From assembly GCF_013839525.1 (NCBI RefSeq), contig NZ_JACDIS010000003.1, forward strand, positions 310,001 to 374,000: 64,000 nt of DNA. Reading direction: 5' to 3'. Position 1 is the stretch's first letter, and every line of letters begins with the position of its first letter. The notes beneath the pieces were generated by a model. That model did no database searches. It worked only from the letters and a program-made list of their open reading frames with translations, and was not told the DNA's origin. Below are positions 1 to 8,323 of this stretch, piece after piece. Source of the DNA: Chthonobacter rhizosphaerae. Lineage in GTDB: Bacteria > Pseudomonadota > Alphaproteobacteria > Rhizobiales > Pleomorphomonadaceae. Position numbers and translations under genes: made by a program.

Positions 1-95
1 CGGCCGTGTCGTCCGGCTGCATCCGCATGCGCAACGAGGACGTGATCGACCTCTACGGCCGCGTGCCGGTGGGCGCCCGCGTGGTGGTGATGTGA
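1..95 (+). CDS. L,D-transpeptidase (YkuD domain), C-terminal end only
   Basis: The open frame enters at base 3 and ends at TGA 93-95, so only about 30 C-terminal residues are visible. They contain the motif S-S-G-C-I-R-M-R-N, which matches the catalytic signature of YkuD-type L,D-transpeptidases (Ser-x-Gly-Cys-Ile/Val-Arg with the Cys as nucleophile). The closing segment ending G-A-R-V-V-V-M is typical of the last strand of that domain. Such enzymes make 3-3 crosslinks in peptidoglycan or attach proteins to it, in the periplasm. The remainder of the gene lies before the window. Confidence 0.8.
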   Translation, partial: AVSSGCIRMRNEDVIDLYGRVPVGARVVVM

Positions 96-165
96 CGACG
101 AGGCCCGGCGGGTGGCCGCCGGGCCGTTGCTTCCGCGCCGGAGGGGCAGCCAGCGGCGCGCCGCC

Positions 166-516
166 TCAGATCTCGCCGAGGCGCTTGCGGTAGCTCTCCA
201 GGGCGCAGGCCCGCATGTCCGCCTGGCGGCGGCACTCGTTGCGGGCCTTCATCCAGTTGCCCTGGGCGAGCTTGAGCTCCTGCACGTTGCCGGCCGGAGA
301 ACGGGCGAGAGCGGCGGCGAAGGCCTTGGCGAGCTCCACGTCGAGCGCGGCCAGTTCCTCGTCGGCGCAGATCAGCGTCTCCACTTCGCTTTTCGGGCGA
401 TCGCAGTCGAAGCTCGGATCGGCCGCCCGTCCCGACGCGGAGCTCATCGTGACGACGAGAAGTCCGAGCACGCCCCAGACCAAAGACCGACGGACCATCA
501 CGACACCCATTCTCAT
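166..516 (-). CDS. Small secreted LprI/DUF1311-family protein
   Basis: About 116 residues. The N-terminus has a basic start and a hydrophobic stretch (LVWGVLGLLVVTMSS) ending near ASGRAA, so it is probably exported. The mature part carries the DUF1311 pattern: a first Cys in F-D-C-D, then E-x-L-I-C, an acidic helix, Q-x-x-W (here Q-G-N-W), and two further Cys near the end, giving two likely disulfides. Relatives include the LprI lysozyme inhibitor, but many family members have no known role. Three in-frame ATGs (516, 510, 498) compete and none has a strong ribosome site. The first is used here. The gene lies downstream of glcF on the same strand, with a 115 bp gap, so it may be read with it. 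Confidence 0.7.
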   Translation of the reverse strand: MRMGVVMVRRSLVWGVLGLLVVTMSSASGRAADPSFDCDRPKSEVETLICADEELAALDVELAKAFAAALARSPAGNVQELKLAQGNWMKARNECRRQADMRACALESYRKRLGEI

Positions 517-631
517 CGTTGAAGCGTCACCGGAAACGCGGCGCGCCCGGAACGGTTCTTGCGCCGCGAGCGCGGCGCTTTCGAGGCAACCTACACGGCT
601 CTGGTGTACCGAGGGTTTCCGTGCTCCGGTT

Positions 632-1951
632 TCAGGCCCGGCCCGTCTGAAGGTCCGCCGGGCGCTCGCCGCCATAGGCCCAGTCGAGGAGTTCCACCGT
701 GTGCACCACGGGCACCGGCGCGGCGGCGCCGAGCTGGGTGATGCAGCCGATGTTGCCGGTGGCGATCACGTCCGGTCCGGTGCGGGCGATGTTGGCGAGC
801 TTGCGGTCGCGGAGCTGCGTGGCGATGTCCGGCTGCAGGATGTTGTAGGTGCCGGCGGAGCCGCAGCAGAGGTGGCCTTCCGGCACGTCGCGCACGGTGA
901 AGCCCGCGCGGTGCAAGAGCGCCTTGGGCTCGGTGCGGATCTTCTGGCCGTGCTGCATGGAGCACGCGGAATGATAGGCGACGGTGAGCGGCGCCGGCGC
1001 CTCCGCCGGCGGCAGGTCGAGCCGGGCGAGAAGCTCGGTCACGTCCTTGGCGAGCGCCGACACCCGCGCGGCCTTCTCGGCATAAGCCGGGTCGGCGCGC
1101 AGCATGTGGCCGTAGTCCTTGATGGTGGTGCCGCAGCCGGACGCGGTGATCACGATGGCGTCGAGCCCCGGGCCCTCGATCTCCGCCGTCCAGGCGTCCA
1201 CGTTGCGGCGGGCGGCGGCGAGCGCGTCATCCTCGCGGCCCATGTGGTGGACGAGCGCCCCGCAGCAGCCCTCCCCCTTCGGCAGCACGATCTCCACCCC
1301 GAGCCGGGTGAGGAGCCGGATGGTGGCGTCGTTGATGGACGGGCGGAGCACCGGCTGGGCGCAGCCGGAAAGGAGCGCCACCCGGGCGACCCGCTTGCCC
1401 GCCGCTGGGGCGATCACGTCGCCGGCCTTGTGGCTGGACGGCAGCGGCGCCCGGCCGGGCGCGAGACGCAGCATGGCGGCGAGGCGGCGGCCGGTGAGGC
1501 CCATGCGGGCGAGCACGGGCGCGAACGGCCGCCCGAAAAGGGCGGCCCCGAGGGCGAGTCGGAACCGGCCCCGATTCGGCAGCACGGCGGCGAGGACGTT
1601 TCTCACCATCCGGTCCGGCAGGGCGCGGACGTGGGTCTCCTCGATGTGGGCGCGGGCATGGTCCACCAGGTGCATGTAGTGCACGCCGGACGGACAGGTG
1701 GTCATGCACGACAGGCACGACAGGCAGCGGTCCACGTGGAGCACGGTTTCCGGGTCGGCCGGGCGGTCGTTCTCCAGCATCTCCTTGATCAGGTAGATGC
1801 GGCCGCGCGGGCTGTCGAGCTCGTCGCCGAGGAGCACAAAGGTCGGGCAGGTCGCCGTGCAGAAGCCGCAGTGCACGCAGGCGCGGAGGATCTTCTCCGA
1901 TTCGGCCATGTGCGGGTCGGCGAGCTGGGCGAGGGAAAAATTGGTCTGCAT
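632..1951 (-). CDS. glcF: Glycolate oxidase iron-sulfur subunit GlcF
   Basis: 439 residues, the normal size for GlcF. Two ferredoxin-type clusters are visible near the N-terminus: C-V-H-C-G-F-C-T-A-T-C-P (about residue 26) and C-L-S-C-L-S-C-M-T-T-C-P (about residue 77). Two cysteine-rich CCG domains follow, with C-C-G-A at about residue 230 and C-C-G-S at about 360. In the GlcDEF complex this subunit passes electrons from the flavin subunits to the membrane quinone pool while glycolate is oxidised to glyoxylate. It starts 4 bp after the glcE stop, completing a glcD-glcE-glcF operon. Confidence 0.95.
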   Translation of the reverse strand: MQTNFSLAQLADPHMAESEKILRACVHCGFCTATCPTFVLLGDELDSPRGRIYLIKEMLENDRPADPETVLHVDRCLSCLSCMTTCPSGVHYMHLVDHARAHIEETHVRALPDRMVRNVLAAVLPNRGRFRLALGAALFGRPFAPVLARMGLTGRRLAAMLRLAPGRAPLPSSHKAGDVIAPAAGKRVARVALLSGCAQPVLRPSINDATIRLLTRLGVEIVLPKGEGCCGALVHHMGREDDALAAARRNVDAWTAEIEGPGLDAIVITASGCGTTIKDYGHMLRADPAYAEKAARVSALAKDVTELLARLDLPPAEAPAPLTVAYHSACSMQHGQKIRTEPKALLHRAGFTVRDVPEGHLCCGSAGTYNILQPDIATQLRDRKLANIARTGPDVIATGNIGCITQLGAAAPVPVVHTVELLDWAYGGERPADLQTGRA

Positions 1952-1955
1952 GGTT

Positions 1956-3152
1956 TCACGCGTCTCCCGCCATGCGGGCCGGATTGAGGATGCCGAGCGG
2001 ATCGAACTCGGCCTTGAGCCGCCGGCCGAGGGCGGCGAGCGCCGCCGGCTGGGGCTGGAACACGGGGACGGACTCGCGCAAGGCGGCCGGTCCGCGGATC
2101 AGGGTGGCGTGGCCGCCGCCGGTCGCCGCCACGGCGGAGCGGATCGCCGCCGCACCGCCGTCGCCGGCCGCCTCGGTGGCGATCCAGACGAGGCCGCCGC
2201 CCCAGTCGAAGAGCACGTCCGCCGGCCGGGAGGCGGTCACGGCCGCCGCCACGGACGGGCCGGCGGTGGGCGCGACGGAGACGCGCCAGATCGCCCGGTC
2301 GGCCGGCTCGGCGAGGGGCGCCACGTCGCGGATGGCGCGCCAGAGCGCGGCGGAGGCCTCGCCGTCCAGCCGGTCGGCGGGGGCGAAGGGCTTCAGGAGC
2401 GCGGCGAGCCGCTCGAAGCGGGCGGCGACGGACGGCTCGAAGCCCTCCAGCCGGATCAGCGTCGCCGCCGTCGGGAAGCCCGCGCGGGCTGCCGCCGCGG
2501 CCGGCAGGTGGGCGGCGCCCGACACGTCGGCCGGAGAGCCGAGGGCGGCTGAGAGGGCCTTCACGGCGGCCGCGGGCTCCAGGCCGGACAGGATCAGGGT
2601 GGCGGCAGTCTCGGCCTTCGGCAGCACCTTGACGGTGAGCTCGGTGGCGACCGCCAGCGTGCCCCAGGAGCCGCAGAGGCCCTTGGCGAGGTCGTAGCCG
2701 GTGACGTTCTTCACCACCCGGCCGCCCGCCTTGAAGAGCTCGCCCCGCCCGGACACCGCCTCCACGCCGAGGACGTGATCGCGGGCGGCGCCCATCTTGA
2801 TGCGCCGGGGGCCGGACTGGTTGGCCATCACGGCGCCGCCGAGGGTACCCTGGCCGGTGCCGTGGAGGGCGGCGAAGGACATGGGCTCGAAGGCGAGCTC
2901 CTGGCCGCGGGCGTCGAGCAGCGCCTCGATCTCGGCGACGGGCGTGCCGGCGCGGGCGGAGAGCACCAGTTCCTCCGGCTCGTAGAGCGTCACGCCGGTG
3001 AGGCCGGCCAGGAAGAGCGGACGCTCGTTGCCGTCCGGCCGGCCGATGCCGGCCTTGGACGACAGGCCCCTCAGCACGAGCGGCGCGCGCGTCGCCACCG
3101 CCTCGGCGACGGCGGCCACCACGTCGGTGGCGGACGAGGGCGTCAGGGTCAT
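1956..3152 (-). CDS. glcE: Glycolate oxidase FAD-binding subunit GlcE
   Basis: 398 residues starting M-T-L-T-P-S-S. The start ATG (3152-3150) overlaps the glcD stop as TGATG, so the two are translationally coupled. A PCMH-type FAD-binding fold is visible: L-R-G-x-x-S-K-A-G-I-G near residue 30, then Q-G-T-L-G-G-A-V-M-A-N and G-R-V-V-K-N-V-T-G-Y-D-L at about residues 100-160. GlcE is the shorter flavin subunit of glycolate oxidase and acts with GlcD and GlcF. The same frame stays open upstream through glcD, but that part is Arg/Pro-rich out-of-frame sequence. Confidence 0.93.
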   Translation of the reverse strand: MTLTPSSATDVVAAVAEAVATRAPLVLRGLSSKAGIGRPDGNERPLFLAGLTGVTLYEPEELVLSARAGTPVAEIEALLDARGQELAFEPMSFAALHGTGQGTLGGAVMANQSGPRRIKMGAARDHVLGVEAVSGRGELFKAGGRVVKNVTGYDLAKGLCGSWGTLAVATELTVKVLPKAETAATLILSGLEPAAAVKALSAALGSPADVSGAAHLPAAAAARAGFPTAATLIRLEGFEPSVAARFERLAALLKPFAPADRLDGEASAALWRAIRDVAPLAEPADRAIWRVSVAPTAGPSVAAAVTASRPADVLFDWGGGLVWIATEAAGDGGAAAIRSAVAATGGGHATLIRGPAALRESVPVFQPQPAALAALGRRLKAEFDPLGILNPARMAGDA

Positions 3153-4645
3153 CAGAACCTCGGGATGTCGGGAAACGGCACGCGGCCGCCGGAGACGTGC
3201 ATGCGGCCGAGTTCGGCGCAGCGGTGGAGCTCCGGGAACACCTTGCCGGGATTGAGGAGATGCTTCTCGTCGAAGGCGCACTTCACCCGGATCTGGTGGG
3301 CGAGGTCGACCTCGGAGAACATGGTGGGCATGAGGTCGCGCTTCTCGATGCCGACCCCGTGCTCGCCGGTGAGGACGCCGCCCACCTCCACGCAGAGCCG
3401 GAGGATGTCGGCGCCGAAGGATTCGGCCCGGTCGAGCTCGCCGGGCACGTTGGCGTCGTAGAGGATGAGCGGGTGCAGATTGCCGTCGCCCGCGTGGAAG
3501 ACATTGGCGACGCGCAGACCGTGGACCTTGGAGAGCTCGCGCATGCGGGCGAGCACGAGCGGCAGCTGGCGGCGCGGGATGGTGCCGTCCATGCAGTAGT
3601 AGTCGGGCGAGATGCGGCCGACCGCCGGGAAGGCGGCCTTCCGGCCGGCCCAGAAGGCCATGCGCTCGGCATCCGACGTGGAGACGCGGCATTCCATGGC
3701 ACCGCGGGCGCGGGCGATCGCCTCGACCCGGGCCAGCAGGTGGTCGACCTCCACGTCGGGGCCGTCCAGCTCCACGATCAGCAGCGCCTCGGCGTCGCGC
3801 GGGTAGCCGACGTTGACGAAGTCCTCGGCGGCGTTGATGGCCGGGTTGTCCATCATCTCCATGCCGCCCGGGATGATGCCGGCGGCGATGATGTCGGCCA
3901 CGCACTCTCCGGCCGCTTCCGACGACGCGAAGGCGACCAGCACCGCCCGGGCAGTCTCCGGTGCGCGGAGGATGCGGACGGTGACCTCGGTGACGACGCC
4001 GAGGAGGCCTTCGGAGCCGACGATGAGGGCGAGAAGGTCGACGCCCTCGCTGTCCAGGTGCTTGCCGCCGAGGCGCACCACCTCGCCGGTCATCAGCACG
4101 AGCTGGACGCCGAGCACGTTGTTGGTGGTGAGGCCGTACTTCAGACAGTGAACTCCGCCGGAATTCTCCGCCACGTTGCCGCCGATGGAGCAGGCGATCT
4201 GGGACGACGGATCGGGCGCGTAGTAGAAGCCGGCATGCTCCACCGCCCGGGTGATGCCGAGGTTGGTGACGCCCGGCTCCACCACGGCCACCCGGTTGTC
4301 GAAGTCGATCTCCTTCACCCGGTTGAACTTCATCATGGAGAGGAGCACGCCGTCGGCGAGCGGCAGCGCCCCGCCGGAGAGGGACGTGCCGGCGCCCCGC
4401 GGCACGACCTTCACGTCGTGGGCGTGGCACCAGGCGAGCAAGGCGGAGACCTGCGCGACGGTTTCCGGCAGAACCACCAGGAGCGGCGGCGTCCGGTAGG
4501 CGGTGAGGCCGTCGGACTCGTAGGGCTTCAGGGCAACGGCGCTGTCGATCACGCCGTTCGGCACGATCCGGCGCAACGCCGCGGCGATCTCCCCCCGCCG
4601 CGCGATCACGGCCTCGTCGACGGGCGGCATCTCGGGATGGCTCAT
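3152..4645 (-). CDS. glcD: Glycolate oxidase FAD-linked subunit GlcD
   Basis: 497 residues, the usual length. It has an N-terminal FAD-binding type 4 domain (P-R-G-A-G-T-S-L-S-G-G at about residue 100, then C-S-I-G-G-N-V-A-E-N-S-G-G at about 150) and a C-terminal FAD-oxidase domain with V-F-H-A-G-D-G-N-L-H-P and G-E-H-G-V-G-I-E-K-R, both hallmarks of the D-lactate/glycolate dehydrogenase family. It is the catalytic subunit oxidising glycolate to glyoxylate. D-lactate oxidation is an alternative, but the glcE and glcF neighbours favour glycolate. First gene of the leftward operon. The divergent LysR gene at 4978 is a plausible regulator. Confidence 0.95.
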   Translation of the reverse strand: MSHPEMPPVDEAVIARRGEIAAALRRIVPNGVIDSAVALKPYESDGLTAYRTPPLLVVLPETVAQVSALLAWCHAHDVKVVPRGAGTSLSGGALPLADGVLLSMMKFNRVKEIDFDNRVAVVEPGVTNLGITRAVEHAGFYYAPDPSSQIACSIGGNVAENSGGVHCLKYGLTTNNVLGVQLVLMTGEVVRLGGKHLDSEGVDLLALIVGSEGLLGVVTEVTVRILRAPETARAVLVAFASSEAAGECVADIIAAGIIPGGMEMMDNPAINAAEDFVNVGYPRDAEALLIVELDGPDVEVDHLLARVEAIARARGAMECRVSTSDAERMAFWAGRKAAFPAVGRISPDYYCMDGTIPRRQLPLVLARMRELSKVHGLRVANVFHAGDGNLHPLILYDANVPGELDRAESFGADILRLCVEVGGVLTGEHGVGIEKRDLMPTMFSEVDLAHQIRVKCAFDEKHLLNPGKVFPELHRCAELGRMHVSGGRVPFPDIPRF

Positions 4646-4692
4646 GGGTGGGGCTCCGGGTGGGCGTGATCATGGTAGGGAGGGTGGCGGTT

Positions 4693-4873
4693 CACCCCCC
4701 TCCCCGACCCTCCCCCACGAGGGGAGAGGGGGTTCGTAGAGTATGGGGCGAGGGGTGAGCCTTCCCTGCCGGCGGAAGAGCCGCTTGCGCCTCTGCGCAA
4801 GGGGGCACTGCCCGTCCCGTCCCCGCCAACAAGCCCCCTCTCCCCTCGTGGGGGAGGGTCGGGGTGGGGGGGA
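4693..4873. repeat. Large imperfect inverted repeat between glcD and the LysR gene
   Basis: A pyrimidine-rich element at about 4693-4733 (core CCCCGACCCTCCCCCACGAG) reappears inverted at about 4831-4873 (core CTCGTGGGGGAGGGTCGGGG). The arms are roughly 38-40 bp and nearly identical, separated by about 97 bp of unrelated sequence. This resembles the dispersed intergenic palindromic elements of alphaproteobacteria more than an insertion sequence, because no transposase is present. It occupies most of the 332 bp gap between the divergent genes and could form a long cruciform or hairpin. Confidence 0.8.
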
Positions 4874-4977
4874 ACCACTGCGTTTCGCAGGACCGTCACC
4901 CTCACGCCCTCCGTCCAAACCATCCCTTCCCGTCCGCGCCCCGCCCCTCTACGATCCGGCCGGAAAGGACGCGCGCC

Positions 4978-5913
4978 GTGCAGGACATCCACGATCTTCA
5001 GATCTTCGCCCGCATCGTGGCGGCCGGCAGCATGTCGGCGGCTGGGCGGGATCTCGGGCTGTCGCCGGCGGTGGTGTCCAAGCGGGTGCGGCGGCTGGAG
5101 GATCGGCTGGGGACGCTGCTCTTCCAGCGGACCACGCGCCAGCTGGCGCTGACCGAGGCCGGCCAGGGCTTCCACGAGCGGGTGCTCGCCATCCTGTCGT
5201 CTATCGAGGAGGCGGAGGCCTTCGTGTCGCGGAAATCCGCGCAGGCGCGGGGCACGCTGAAGATCTCGGCGCCGACGACCTTCGGCCGGCTCCACATCGC
5301 GCCCCATCTCGGGGCCTTCCTGGAGAGGAACCGCGGCCTCGTGCTCGACCTGCAGCTTTCCGACGAGTTCGTGGACGTGATCGGCGAGGGCTTCGACCTC
5401 GCGGTGCGGATCGGCGCCCTTGCCGATTCCAGCCTGGTGGTGCGCAGGCTGGCGCCGAACCACCGATTGCTGTGCGCTTCGCCGACCTATCTCGAACGGC
5501 ACGGCACGCCCCGGCGCCTCTCCGATCTCGACGCCCACGTGTGCCTCGCCGCCGGGCACCAGGACCCGTGGCGGCTCGACGGGCCGGACGGCGAGGTGGC
5601 CGTGCGGGCGAGCGGGGCGGTGCACACCAACTCGTCGGAGGTGGTGCGCGAACTCTGCCTCGCGGGCGTCGGCATCGCGCTCCGATCCACCTGGGACGTG
5701 GGGCCGGAGCTGTCGTCCGGCCGGCTGACGGTGGTACTGCCGCGGTACCGCGGCTCGCGCCACGTGGCCGTGCACGCCGTCTACCCGAGCCGGCGCTTCC
5801 TGCCGGCGAAAGTGCGGCTCTTCATCGACTTCCTGATCGGCCTCTACGGCCCGGAGCCCTACTGGGACGCGGGACTCGGCCCGCTGCTCGATCCGGCGCA
5901 GGCGGCCGAATAG
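4978..5913 (+). CDS. LysR-family transcriptional regulator
   Basis: About 311 residues from a GTG start at 4978, chosen because GGAAAGG lies 8-15 bp upstream and the protein then begins directly with the helix-turn-helix (D-I-H-D-L-Q-I-F-A-R-I-V). An HTH of LysR type occupies residues 1-60 (A-A-G-S-M-S-A-A-G-R-D-L-G-L-S-P), followed by a LysR substrate domain. The pattern D-L-A-V-R-I-G-A-L-x-D-S-S-L-V-V-R-R-L is typical of the DsdC/CrgA/PtxR-like subgroup. It is divergent from glcDEF, so control of glycolate oxidation is a reasonable guess but nothing in the sequence proves it. Confidence 0.88.
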   Translation: MQDIHDLQIFARIVAAGSMSAAGRDLGLSPAVVSKRVRRLEDRLGTLLFQRTTRQLALTEAGQGFHERVLAILSSIEEAEAFVSRKSAQARGTLKISAPTTFGRLHIAPHLGAFLERNRGLVLDLQLSDEFVDVIGEGFDLAVRIGALADSSLVVRRLAPNHRLLCASPTYLERHGTPRRLSDLDAHVCLAAGHQDPWRLDGPDGEVAVRASGAVHTNSSEVVRELCLAGVGIALRSTWDVGPELSSGRLTVVLPRYRGSRHVAVHAVYPSRRFLPAKVRLFIDFLIGLYGPEPYWDAGLGPLLDPAQAAE

Positions 5914-5945
5914 GCTGACGGGCGACTGGGCGAGGCGCGGCCGGA

Positions 5946-7259
5946 TCATCCGTGATCCTCCCCGGCGTGGCGCTTGCGGATGCGACGGACGGTCCACCAG
6001 ACCGCCAGCAGGCACGGAATGACGGCCGCGGCCGTCACGTAGGCCGGGTCGACGTGGACGCCGAGGGGCGTGAGGGCCTTGGCGAGATAGGACACGAGCC
6101 CGATGACGTAGTAGCTGACCGCCGCCACGGAGAGGCCCTCCACAGTCTGCTGCAGCCGGAGCTGGAGGCGGGCGCGGCGGTTCATGCTGTCCAGGACGTC
6201 GCGGTTCTGCTGCTCCAGCTCCACGTCCACCCGGGTGCGGAGCAGATTGGCCGCCCGGCCGAGCTTGGTGGAAAGGTCCTGCTGCCGGTCCTGGATCGAC
6301 TGGAGCGTGCGCATGGCCGGGGCGGTCCTGCGGGACAGGAAGGCGCCCCAGGTGGAGTAGCCCTCGAAGGGCTGCTCGCGAATCGCGTCCAGGCGCAGGC
6401 CGACGATCTCGTCATAGGCCCGGCTCGCGCCGAACCGGTAGGCGCTCGCGGCGGCGACGGCTTCCAGGTCGGCCGTCAGGCGGGTGAGATCGTCGAGGAG
6501 CTTGCGGTTCTGGTCGAGCCCGGCCGACTGGCGGATCTCGGACGCGATCTCGACCGTGCGGCGCTCGATGGCGGCGATCACCGGCCCCTGCGCCTGCGCC
6601 TCCGGCAGGCCCAGCATGGAGAAGGTGCGGTAGGTCTCGATCTCCAGGAGCCGCTGGACCAGCGCGCCCGCCTGGCGCGGATGGAGCCCCTTGTCGACGG
6701 CGAGGATGCGCGTGCGGCCGTCCCGGTCGACGCGGAAATCCGTCACGATCAGGGCCGTGCGGTCGATGACGAGCGAGGCCGACACCCAGACCTCCTCGAA
6801 GTGCGAGATGGGACCGCCCTTCTCCGGCGGCACCATGTCCTCGGTGACGAGGTCGAGCCGGGTCGCGACCAGAAGCTCGCCCGGCGCCCGGAAGCCCGCG
6901 CCGAACGGATCGTCGCGGATGGGGCCGAACGGGCCGGCGCCATGGATGGGGGCGGTGTCGAAGGTATAGGTGGTGAACTCGGAGAACTGCTCCCAGCGCA
7001 GCGTGCCGCCCGATACGGCGATCTGGTGCACCTTCTGGTCCGGCCCCGGACCCTCGACGCCGTGGCGGCGGCAGAAGTCGCGCAGGAAGGCCCTGTCCGC
7101 CGCGGCGGAGGCGGGCGGCGTCTGGAAGGCGTAGTGCAGGAAGACGCGCGGCGACCCGACCAGCCGAAACGGCCGGGCGTGCACCTCGCCGAGCACGCGG
7201 GCCCGGAGCGGATGAGTGGCCCATCCGGCATGGCTCGTCGTCGGCAGCGTCTCGTTCAT
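5946..7259 (-). CDS. DUF3422 family membrane protein
   Basis: 437 residues. The N-terminal part (H-P-L-R-A-R-V-L-G-E-V-H-A-R-P-F at residues 16-31) and the C-terminal arrangement match DUF3422, a family common in alpha- and betaproteobacteria. A long helical, coiled-coil-like central region (about 200-370) precedes two hydrophobic segments near the C-terminus (around 375-420) and a basic tail R-R-I-R-K-R-H. The body therefore probably sits in the cytoplasm, anchored at its C-terminus, an organisation reminiscent of CorA-like or RMD1-like proteins. No catalytic residues can be named. It is convergent with the LysR gene and divergent from the lut operon. Confidence 0.85.
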   Translation of the reverse strand: MNETLPTTSHAGWATHPLRARVLGEVHARPFRLVGSPRVFLHYAFQTPPASAAADRAFLRDFCRRHGVEGPGPDQKVHQIAVSGGTLRWEQFSEFTTYTFDTAPIHGAGPFGPIRDDPFGAGFRAPGELLVATRLDLVTEDMVPPEKGGPISHFEEVWVSASLVIDRTALIVTDFRVDRDGRTRILAVDKGLHPRQAGALVQRLLEIETYRTFSMLGLPEAQAQGPVIAAIERRTVEIASEIRQSAGLDQNRKLLDDLTRLTADLEAVAAASAYRFGASRAYDEIVGLRLDAIREQPFEGYSTWGAFLSRRTAPAMRTLQSIQDRQQDLSTKLGRAANLLRTRVDVELEQQNRDVLDSMNRRARLQLRLQQTVEGLSVAAVSYYVIGLVSYLAKALTPLGVHVDPAYVTAAAVIPCLLAVWWTVRRIRKRHAGEDHG

Positions 7260-7397
7260 GTCGTCCTCGCCCCTCCCGGCGGCCGTCGCACGTCGGGCCG
7301 CATGTATCCGCGCCCGTTCTAGCCCAACCGGCGGACGGACACACGCGGGTACGCCGTCGCGGCACGCCGACTGCCCGGACGGGATTGGTTCAAAGAA

Positions 7398-7426
7398 TTG
7401 ACCACTTCCTCGTTGCTGCGTAAAGT
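7398..7426 (+). promoter_or_regulatory. Candidate sigma-70 promoter of the lut operon
   Basis: TTGACC at 7398-7403, a 17 bp spacer and TAAAGT at 7421-7426, placing a transcription start near 7433 and a 5' leader of about 40 bases before the GntR gene. The half-sites TGGT (7386-7389) and ACCA (7401-7404) flank or overlap the -35 box and could be a FadR-type operator for autorepression, but their 11 bp spacing is wider than usual for the family. Confidence 0.5.
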
Positions 7427-7471
7427 GCCGACAAATGCGCGACCGCGCAAGCCGCCGAAAGACGGACGGAC

Positions 7472-8323
7472 ATGATCTTCCGGGAAGTCAGCCACAGCCG
7501 GACCGCCGACGCGGTGATCGGCCAGATCGAGGGCCTGATCCTCGACGGCGTGCTGCGCGCCGGCGACCGGCTTCCGGCCGAGCGGGAACTGGCCAAAAGC
7601 CTGGACGTGTCGCGGCCGATCCTGAGGGACGCCCTGGCGGATCTGGAGGCGCGCGGCCTGCTCGTCACCCGGCACGGCGGCGGCACCTTCGTGGCGGACG
7701 TGACCGGCGAGGTGTTCCGCGAGCCGATCGTCGGCCTGGTGCGCGATCATCCGAAGGCCGCGGCCGACTTCCTGGAGTATCGCCGGGAGATCGACGCGGT
7801 GGCGGCGGGGCTCGCGGCCGAGCGGGCGACCACCGCCGACAAGGCGCTGCTCACCCGCATCATGGCGGCCCTGGAAGCCGCCCACCGGGAGCAGGACTTC
7901 CGCCTGGAGGCGGAACTCGACGTGGAATTCCACATGGCGGTGTCGGAGTCGGCCCACAACACCATCCTGCTGCATACGCTGCGGGCCTGCTACCGCCTGC
8001 TCGCCGACGGCGTCTTCTACAACCGCGGCCTTCTCTACACCCACGCAGACAGCCGGGACCTGCTGTTCGCCCAGCACAGGGCGATCTTCGACGCCGTGAT
8101 GGCGGGCGACGCCGAGGCGGCCCGCGCCGCCGCGGCCGCCCACATGACCTTCGTGGCCGTCGCCGTCCGCGAGCGGGAGAGCGCCGGCCTTCGCGAGTCC
8201 ATCGCCGAGATGCGCCTGGAGCTCGCGTCCGCCCGGCTCGACGGCCGCAACCGACGGAGCCGGCGCGGCTCGGAGATCGCCGTCGCCCAGCCCCCTTCTC
8301 CCGCACCTGAGGACAACCGATGA
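7472..8323 (+). CDS. FadR-subfamily GntR regulator (LldR/GlcC-like)
   Basis: 283 residues. An N-terminal winged helix of GntR type (residues 10-75: I-L-D-G-V-L-R-A-G-D-R-L-P-A-E-R-E-L-A, then V-S-R-P-I-L-R-D-A-L) is followed by an FCD effector domain (about 95-240) containing D-V-E-F-H-M-A-V-S and a late H-R-A-I-F-D-A-V-M, which carry the Asp/His metal or acid-binding positions of that domain. Such regulators bind lactate, glycolate or related acids. It heads the lut operon and its stop overlaps the lutA start as ATGA, so it very probably regulates its own operon in response to lactate or glycolate. Confidence 0.9.
   Translation: MIFREVSHSRTADAVIGQIEGLILDGVLRAGDRLPAERELAKSLDVSRPILRDALADLEARGLLVTRHGGGTFVADVTGEVFREPIVGLVRDHPKAAADFLEYRREIDAVAAGLAAERATTADKALLTRIMAALEAAHREQDFRLEAELDVEFHMAVSESAHNTILLHTLRACYRLLADGVFYNRGLLYTHADSRDLLFAQHRAIFDAVMAGDAEAARAAAAAHMTFVAVAVRERESAGLRESIAEMRLELASARLDGRNRRSRRGSEIAVAQPPSPAPEDNR

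Noticed and set aside
215-1987. A 590-codon open frame on the plus strand opposite glcF
   Set aside because: Long antisense frames are expected in very GC-rich DNA. This one is Arg/Gly/Ala-rich without motifs, while the minus strand encodes GlcF with all its cysteine clusters.
3197-4669. A 490-codon plus-strand frame opposite glcD
   Set aside because: No recognisable motif, and it mirrors the codons of glcD. GlcD itself is intact and conserved.
4693-4873. Insertion sequence remnant
   Set aside because: Inverted arms are present but no transposase, target duplication or coding sequence lies between them. A palindromic repeat element is a better description.
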